The notes under the pieces are model-generated. The model was given only the letters and a program-made list of their open reading frames with translations. It was not told the DNA's origin and ran no database searches. DNA of 25,714 nt from DATLFQ01 sp035540915 (GTDB lineage: Bacteria > Actinomycetota > Acidimicrobiia > Acidimicrobiales > GCA-2861595): NCBI GenBank assembly GCA_035540915.1, contig DATLFQ010000118.1, positions 1 to 25,714 of the forward strand, given 5' to 3'. A program made the translations under genes and the position numbers. This document shows, piece by piece, positions 21,732-25,714 of this stretch; positions within the stretch are counted from its first letter, which is position 1, and every line of letters begins with the position of its first letter.

Positions 21732-22643
21732 TCACAGCGACGCCGGGTCCACCTCGCTGCGGGGACGGTTCAGCTGCACGAGAAGGTCCGACAGCAGGCC
21801 GATCATCAGCATGACCAGGCCGGCCACCAGGACCACGATGGTGTTGGTGCCGACCCGGAGGCTCTTGTCGACCAGGTCGTAGGCCAGCTTGGCGCCGCCG
21901 GCCAGCAGCAGGGTGGCGGCCAGCGGCCCGAACACCTTGAGGGGGTTGTACAGCAGGACCATCCGCACCACCTGCAGCAGGTAGCGGCGGCTGTCACCCC
22001 ACCAGCGGAACTTCGAGCGACCGGCCCGGGGGAAGTAGTCGATGGGCACGAACCGCACCGAGTAGCCGTTGGCCAGGAAGCTCATGGTCAAGGTGGTGAC
22101 GCAGGAGAACCCGGTCGGCAGCAGGTGCAGGAACTGGGCCGCCACGTCGCGGCGGAACACCCGCAGTCCCGAGTTGAGGTCGGGGATCCTCGTCTCGGTG
22201 AGGAAGCTGGCCAACCTGCACATCAGCCACTTGGCCGGTCCCCGCAGGAACCGGGCCGTCCCCTGCTCGCTGGTCCGGGCCCCGACCACCTGGTCGTAAC
22301 CGTCCAGCTCCTTGACCAGCCGGGGGATCTCGTCGTTGGGGTAGCTCATGTCGACGTCGGTCCAGACCACGACGCGGCCCCGGGCCGCCCGGGTCCCGAG
22401 CTTGCGGGCCGACCCGGCGCCCCGGTTGGCGGCGAAGCGGAGCAGCGTGATGCCGTCGATGCGGGCCAGCGACTCGGCCGAGCCGTCGGTGGAGCCGTCG
22501 TCCACCACGATGATCTCGTAGCTGAACGAGGACGCGTCGAGGCTGGCGCGGATGCGCTGGATCTCGGCGTCCAGGTGACCCCGCTCGTTGAACACCGGGA
22601 GCACGACCGACACGTCCGGGCCCGGTTCGCCCGGCGCGCTCAC
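21732..22643 (-). CDS. family 2 glycosyltransferase (polyprenyl-phosphate sugar synthase type)
   Basis: A 303-residue GT-A enzyme. The catalytic domain covers about 10-225: V-S-V-V-L-P-V-F-N-E at 11-20, V-V-D-D-G-S-T-D-G-S at 46-55, and the metal/nucleotide motif D-V-D at 96-98. Two membrane helices follow near 232-255 and 268-292. The architecture matches dolichol/polyprenyl-phosphate mannose or glucose synthases, which load lipid carriers for GT-C enzymes such as the one encoded at 17517-19736; the specific sugar cannot be read. The GTG overlaps the TGA of the penicillin-binding protein gene as GTGA, so the two are translationally coupled. Confidence 0.88.
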   Translation of the reverse strand: MSAPGEPGPDVSVVLPVFNERGHLDAEIQRIRASLDASSFSYEIIVVDDGSTDGSAESLARIDGITLLRFAANRGAGSARKLGTRAARGRVVVWTDVDMSYPNDEIPRLVKELDGYDQVVGARTSEQGTARFLRGPAKWLMCRLASFLTETRIPDLNSGLRVFRRDVAAQFLHLLPTGFSCVTTLTMSFLANGYSVRFVPIDYFPRAGRSKFRWWGDSRRYLLQVVRMVLLYNPLKVFGPLAATLLLAGGAKLAYDLVDKSLRVGTNTIVVLVAGLVMLMIGLLSDLLVQLNRPRSEVDPASL

Positions 22644-25003
22644 GGTGGGGTGACCATCGGCCGGGGCCGGGTGGACGGCGGCGGCGGCCGGGGGGTCGTG
22701 GTGGTGGTCGTGGCGCCTGGGAGCGGGATCAGCGGGACGCGTCCCTCCGGGGGCCCCAGGCCGGGGAAGGGGAGGGGCGCCGGGACCGGCACCGGAGCCG
22801 GCGGCACCAGCGTCGGCGGCGGTAGCGCCACCACCGGCGGAGGCTCCTCCACCACGTAGGGACCGCCGGGCGCGGTGGGGACCTGCTGGCGGCGGGCGCC
22901 CGGGTCGAACCCGCCCCGGGCGTCGCGCCGCAGCGCCGACGCCAGGTCGGTGATGGGCGGCACGTCGGAGAAGTCGGTGACCGGCACGTCGGCCACGGCC
23001 TGGCGCATGAAGCGCTGCCAGGTCTGCGCCGGCAGCGTGCCGCCGAACACCTTGTCCACTCCCCGGATGCCCCGTAGCGGCGTCTTCTGGTCGTTGGAGA
23101 AGCCCATCCACACCGAGGTCGACAGAGTCGGGGTGTAGCCCACGAACCAGGCGTTGGTGAAGTTCTGCCCCGTGCCGGTCTTGCCGGCGGCCGGCCGCCC
23201 GATGTCGGCGGCGCGGGCGGTGCCGCCGGAGATGGTGCCGCGCATGATCTCGTTGACGGCGTCGGCGACGATCTCCTCCAGCACCCTCGTCCGGGCCGGC
23301 TTGCTGTTGTCCTCGAGGATGCGCCGGCCGCCGTCGACCTCCCGCTCGACCACCTGCAGGACCGGCGTGGGCGGCGCCCGCTCCCCCCGCGCCGCGAAGA
23401 CGCCGAACGACGAGGCCATGTCCAGGGGCGAGACGTCGATCACGCCCAGGGCGTAGGTCCCGCTGCAGGTGTGGAAGCTGGGGCTGTACCAGGCCGAGGT
23501 GATGCCCAGCTCCCGCGCCGTTTGGGCCGTCTCAGGGCAGCCGACGTCGCGGACCAGCTGCGCGTACACGGTGTTGATCGACCGGGTGGTGGCCCGCTCG
23601 ATGGTGGCGCTCCCGCCCCCGCCGCCCTCGTTGTTGGAGATGGTGCACTTGTCGGTGGCGGTGACCCGGCAGCCGGGGATCCGGTACGTCGACGGTGCCG
23701 GGTAGACCTTGGTCGGCTCGAACCCCCGGGAGAGGGCGGCGGCCAGGACGAACGGCTTGAAGGCGGACCCGGGCTGGCGGCCCAGCCCGCCACCCTCGAC
23801 GGTCGGCTCCGTCCAGCACGAGGCCGCGATGTCGACCTTCAGATCGTCCCGCCGGCGCGGGCAGCCGCCCAGCGCCAGGTTGACCTCCGATGCGGCGAAG
23901 TCCCGCCCGCCCACCAGTGCCTTGACGTAGCCGGTCGGCGGCTCGACGGCCACCAGCGACATCTCCAGCGGCGCCGCCGTGCCCTTCAGCGTCTCGGCCA
24001 CCGACGCCTCGGCCTGAGCCTGCAACGCCGGGTCCAGGGTCACGACGACGTCGAGGCCGCCCCGGAAGACGCGCTCGTGCCCGTAGCGTGCCTCCAGGTA
24101 TCGGCGCACGTAGTCCACGAAGTACGGGAAGCGGGTGTTCTGCTGGGGGGCGGGGTGGACCACCGTCGCCGGTCCCGGCGGCTCGCCCTGGGACGCGAGC
24201 CAGACCCGCTCGCCCAGCGCCGTCGCGTGGGCCGCCGGCGTGAGGTAGCCCTCGGCCCGCATGGCGTCCAGCACGATGCGCCGCTTGGACTCCGCCAGCG
24301 CCGGGCTGCCGCGCGGCTCGTAGCGGCTGGGCGCCGGGATCAGCCCCGCGAGGAGGGCGGACTCCGAGACCGTCAGGTCCTGGACCTGCTTGCGGAAGTA
24401 GCTCTCGGCCGCCGCCCCGACGCCGTAGATGCCCTCGCCGAGGTAGATGTTCGACAGGTAGCGGAACAGGATCTCGTCCTTGTCCACCTGGCGGTCGAGC
24501 TGGCTGGCCAGGATGGCCTCGCGGATCTTGCGCATGAGCGTGCGCTCCTCGCCCACGAAGGCGTTCTTGACGTACTGCTGGGTGATGGTCGACCCGCCCT
24601 GGGAGATCTGGCGGCCCCGGACGTCGGCCCACAGCGCCCGGATGCTGCCGCGTGGGTCGATGCCGCCGTGGGAGTAGAAGCTGCGGTCCTCGGCGGAGAT
24701 GACCGCCTCCTTGAGGACCCGGGGGATGTCGGCCTTCTTCACCGGCGTGTTCTGCTCGAACTCCCGGAACAGGGCGATCTCCTGGCGGGTGCCGGCGGCG
24801 TCGATGGCGTACACGTGGGTGATCCGGGACGCCACCGTCGGGCGCGGCTCGGGGAGGCTGGCGGGGAGCGGCGCGAACAGGAACGTGGCCAGCACCGTGA
24901 CCGCGGTCGCCACCGGGACGCCCACCGCGCAGATCACGAACAGGGCCGCGCTGCGCAGGAGCCCGCGGGCCATGGCGGCGGGGTCGGCCATCCGCCACAT
25001 CAT
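22640..25003 (-). CDS. class A penicillin-binding protein (bifunctional peptidoglycan synthase)
   Basis: A 787-residue PBP1A/PonA-type enzyme. A membrane anchor lies at about 18-45. The GT51 transglycosylase domain has E-D-R-S-F-Y-S-H-G-G-I-D at 105-116 (catalytic Glu105) and G-G-S-T-I-T-Q-Q at 136-143. The transpeptidase domain has S-A-F-K with nucleophile Ser413, S-I-N at 475-477 and K-T-G at 608-610. Cysteines at 381, 396, 445, 453, 489 and 513 could form disulfides outside the cell. A Pro/Thr-rich tail of about 90 residues ends the protein. The start is uncertain: ATGs at 25003, 25000, 24991 and 24973 are in frame and none has a strong ribosome site. It is followed by a coupled glycosyltransferase gene. 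Confidence 0.93.
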   Translation of the reverse strand: MMWRMADPAAMARGLLRSAALFVICAVGVPVATAVTVLATFLFAPLPASLPEPRPTVASRITHVYAIDAAGTRQEIALFREFEQNTPVKKADIPRVLKEAVISAEDRSFYSHGGIDPRGSIRALWADVRGRQISQGGSTITQQYVKNAFVGEERTLMRKIREAILASQLDRQVDKDEILFRYLSNIYLGEGIYGVGAAAESYFRKQVQDLTVSESALLAGLIPAPSRYEPRGSPALAESKRRIVLDAMRAEGYLTPAAHATALGERVWLASQGEPPGPATVVHPAPQQNTRFPYFVDYVRRYLEARYGHERVFRGGLDVVVTLDPALQAQAEASVAETLKGTAAPLEMSLVAVEPPTGYVKALVGGRDFAASEVNLALGGCPRRRDDLKVDIAASCWTEPTVEGGGLGRQPGSAFKPFVLAAALSRGFEPTKVYPAPSTYRIPGCRVTATDKCTISNNEGGGGGSATIERATTRSINTVYAQLVRDVGCPETAQTARELGITSAWYSPSFHTCSGTYALGVIDVSPLDMASSFGVFAARGERAPPTPVLQVVEREVDGGRRILEDNSKPARTRVLEEIVADAVNEIMRGTISGGTARAADIGRPAAGKTGTGQNFTNAWFVGYTPTLSTSVWMGFSNDQKTPLRGIRGVDKVFGGTLPAQTWQRFMRQAVADVPVTDFSDVPPITDLASALRRDARGGFDPGARRQQVPTAPGGPYVVEEPPPVVALPPPTLVPPAPVPVPAPLPFPGLGPPEGRVPLIPLPGATTTTTTPRPPPPSTRPRPMVTPP

Positions 25004-25048
25004 CCCACCCGGCCGGCCGGTGCCTGGGCCGCGCCGTGCGGCCGGCCG

Positions 25049-25054
25049 TAGTGT
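25049..25054 (+). promoter_or_regulatory. -10 element TAGTGT of selA
   Basis: TAGTGT, 9 nt before the selA ATG in the 60-nt gap to the divergent penicillin-binding protein gene; probable leaderless promoter. Confidence 0.45.
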
Positions 25055-25063
25055 TGGCGGCCC

Positions 25064-25714
25064 ATGCGCCCCCCGTCGGTCGACGCGCTGGCCCGCCAGC
25101 TGGCTGCCACGGGCCTGCCCCACCCGCTGCTGGTGGACGTGGCCCGCCAGGCCATCGCCGCCGACGACCCCGAATCGGCGCCGGCGCGGGCGGCCGCGCT
25201 GGCCAGCGCGCTGCTGCAGCCGGTCGTCAACGCCACCGGCGTGCTGCTCCACACCAATCTCGGCCGGGCGCCGCTAACCGTGCACCACGACGCCCGCTAC
25301 GCCAACCTGGAGCTCGACCTGCGGAGCGGTCGCCGGGGCTCGCGCAGCGGTCACGCCGCCACGCTGCTGGCCCGGGCGGCGGGAGCCGAGGCCGCCCTGG
25401 TCGTCAACAACGGCGCCGCCGCCGTGCTGCTGGTGCTGGCTGCACTGGCTGCCGGGCGACCGGTCGTGGTGAGCAGGAGCGAGCTGGTCGAAATCGGCGG
25501 CGGCTTCCGCGTGCCCGACGTGATGGCCCAGTCGGGCGCCGAACTGGTCGAGGTCGGTACCACCAACCGCACGCGCGCCCACGACTACGAGCACGCCGTG
25601 GCCGAGCGCCGGCCGGCCCTCCTGCTCAAGGTCCACCAGTCGAACTTCCGCATCGTGGGCTTCACCGAGGCGGCATCGGTCCGGGAGCTGGCCACACTCG
25701 GCGTGCCGGTGGTG
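25064..25714 (+). CDS. selA: L-seryl-tRNA(Sec) selenium transferase, 5' part
   Basis: The frame is open from ATG 25064 to the window edge: 217 residues, roughly half of a normal SelA. Recognisable segments are V-V-N-A-T-G-V-L-L-H-T-N-L-G-R-A-P-L near 53-70, S-E-L-V-E-I-G-G-G-F-R-V-P-D-V-M near 139-154, V-E-V-G-T-T-N-R-T near 162-170, and L-L-K-V-H-Q-S-N-F-R-I-V-G-F near 187-200. SelA is a PLP enzyme that converts seryl-tRNA(Sec) to selenocysteinyl-tRNA using selenophosphate. The PLP lysine lies beyond the edge. Its presence implies a selenocysteine pathway; selB would be expected downstream. Confidence 0.92.
   Translation, partial: MRPPSVDALARQLAATGLPHPLLVDVARQAIAADDPESAPARAAALASALLQPVVNATGVLLHTNLGRAPLTVHHDARYANLELDLRSGRRGSRSGHAATLLARAAGAEAALVVNNGAAAVLLVLAALAAGRPVVVSRSELVEIGGGFRVPDVMAQSGAELVEVGTTNRTRAHDYEHAVAERRPALLLKVHQSNFRIVGFTEAASVRELATLGVPVV

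Noticed and set aside
23471..25051. Long plus-strand open frame opposite the penicillin-binding protein
   Set aside because: Antisense shadow of a gene with clear transglycosylase and transpeptidase motifs.
25004..25252. Extended N-terminus of the penicillin-binding protein
   Set aside because: The extension is antisense to the conserved N-terminus of SelA and has no family similarity.

Overview
The window is a very GC-rich chromosomal segment with dense, mostly operonic genes. Gene content suggests an actinobacterium (Actinomycetota), possibly of the Acidimicrobiia. Pointers are a rex-hem operon, a BldC/Rv0500A-like small helix-turn-helix protein, geranylgeranyl-reductase-type menaquinone chemistry, and many apparently leaderless starts (a TANNNT -10 hexamer 6-10 nt before ATG/GTG). 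I saw no tRNA, rRNA, CRISPR array, insertion sequence or prophage gene.

Layout. (1) 1-3055, respiratory genes: a minus-strand set (edge fragment, two-[4Fe-4S] ferredoxin, three-helix membrane protein) diverges from a plus-strand pair, a membrane-anchored cytochrome c and a geranylgeranyl-reductase-family flavoprotein that may saturate menaquinone. (2) 3080-4756: minus-strand lemA-TPM-TPM operon. (3) 4790-6712: an orphan NuoF-like flavo-iron-sulfur protein diverging from a two-CBS-domain protein. (4) 6723-15368: minus-strand rex-sirC-hemA-hemC-cobA/hemD-(SGNH hydrolase)-hemB-hemL, which covers Glu-tRNA to uroporphyrinogen III plus the branch to precorrin-2/sirohydrochlorin. (5) 15482-17402: a seven-helix membrane protein facing an operon of a small HTH protein, a SAM hydroxide adenosyltransferase and a 29-residue membrane peptide. 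(6) 17517-22643: GT-C-like membrane glycosyltransferase, a secreted von Willebrand A protein with a structured leader, and a family-2 glycosyltransferase. (7) 22640-25003: class A penicillin-binding protein. (8) 25064-end: 5' part of selA.

The main unifying observation is regulatory. Rex, the NADH/NAD+-sensing repressor, is encoded here. Palindromes resembling its operator (TTGTGAA-N4-TTCACAA) lie at three promoters: rex-hem itself, the NuoF-like gene, and the membrane protein/ferredoxin operon. Together these would tie heme supply and electron-transfer proteins to redox state. Two other promoters, those of the hemC leader ORF and the small HTH gene, carry perfect inverted repeats directly abutting the -10. 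A further notable element is a 25-codon leaderless ORF whose stop codon overlaps the TTG start of hemC.
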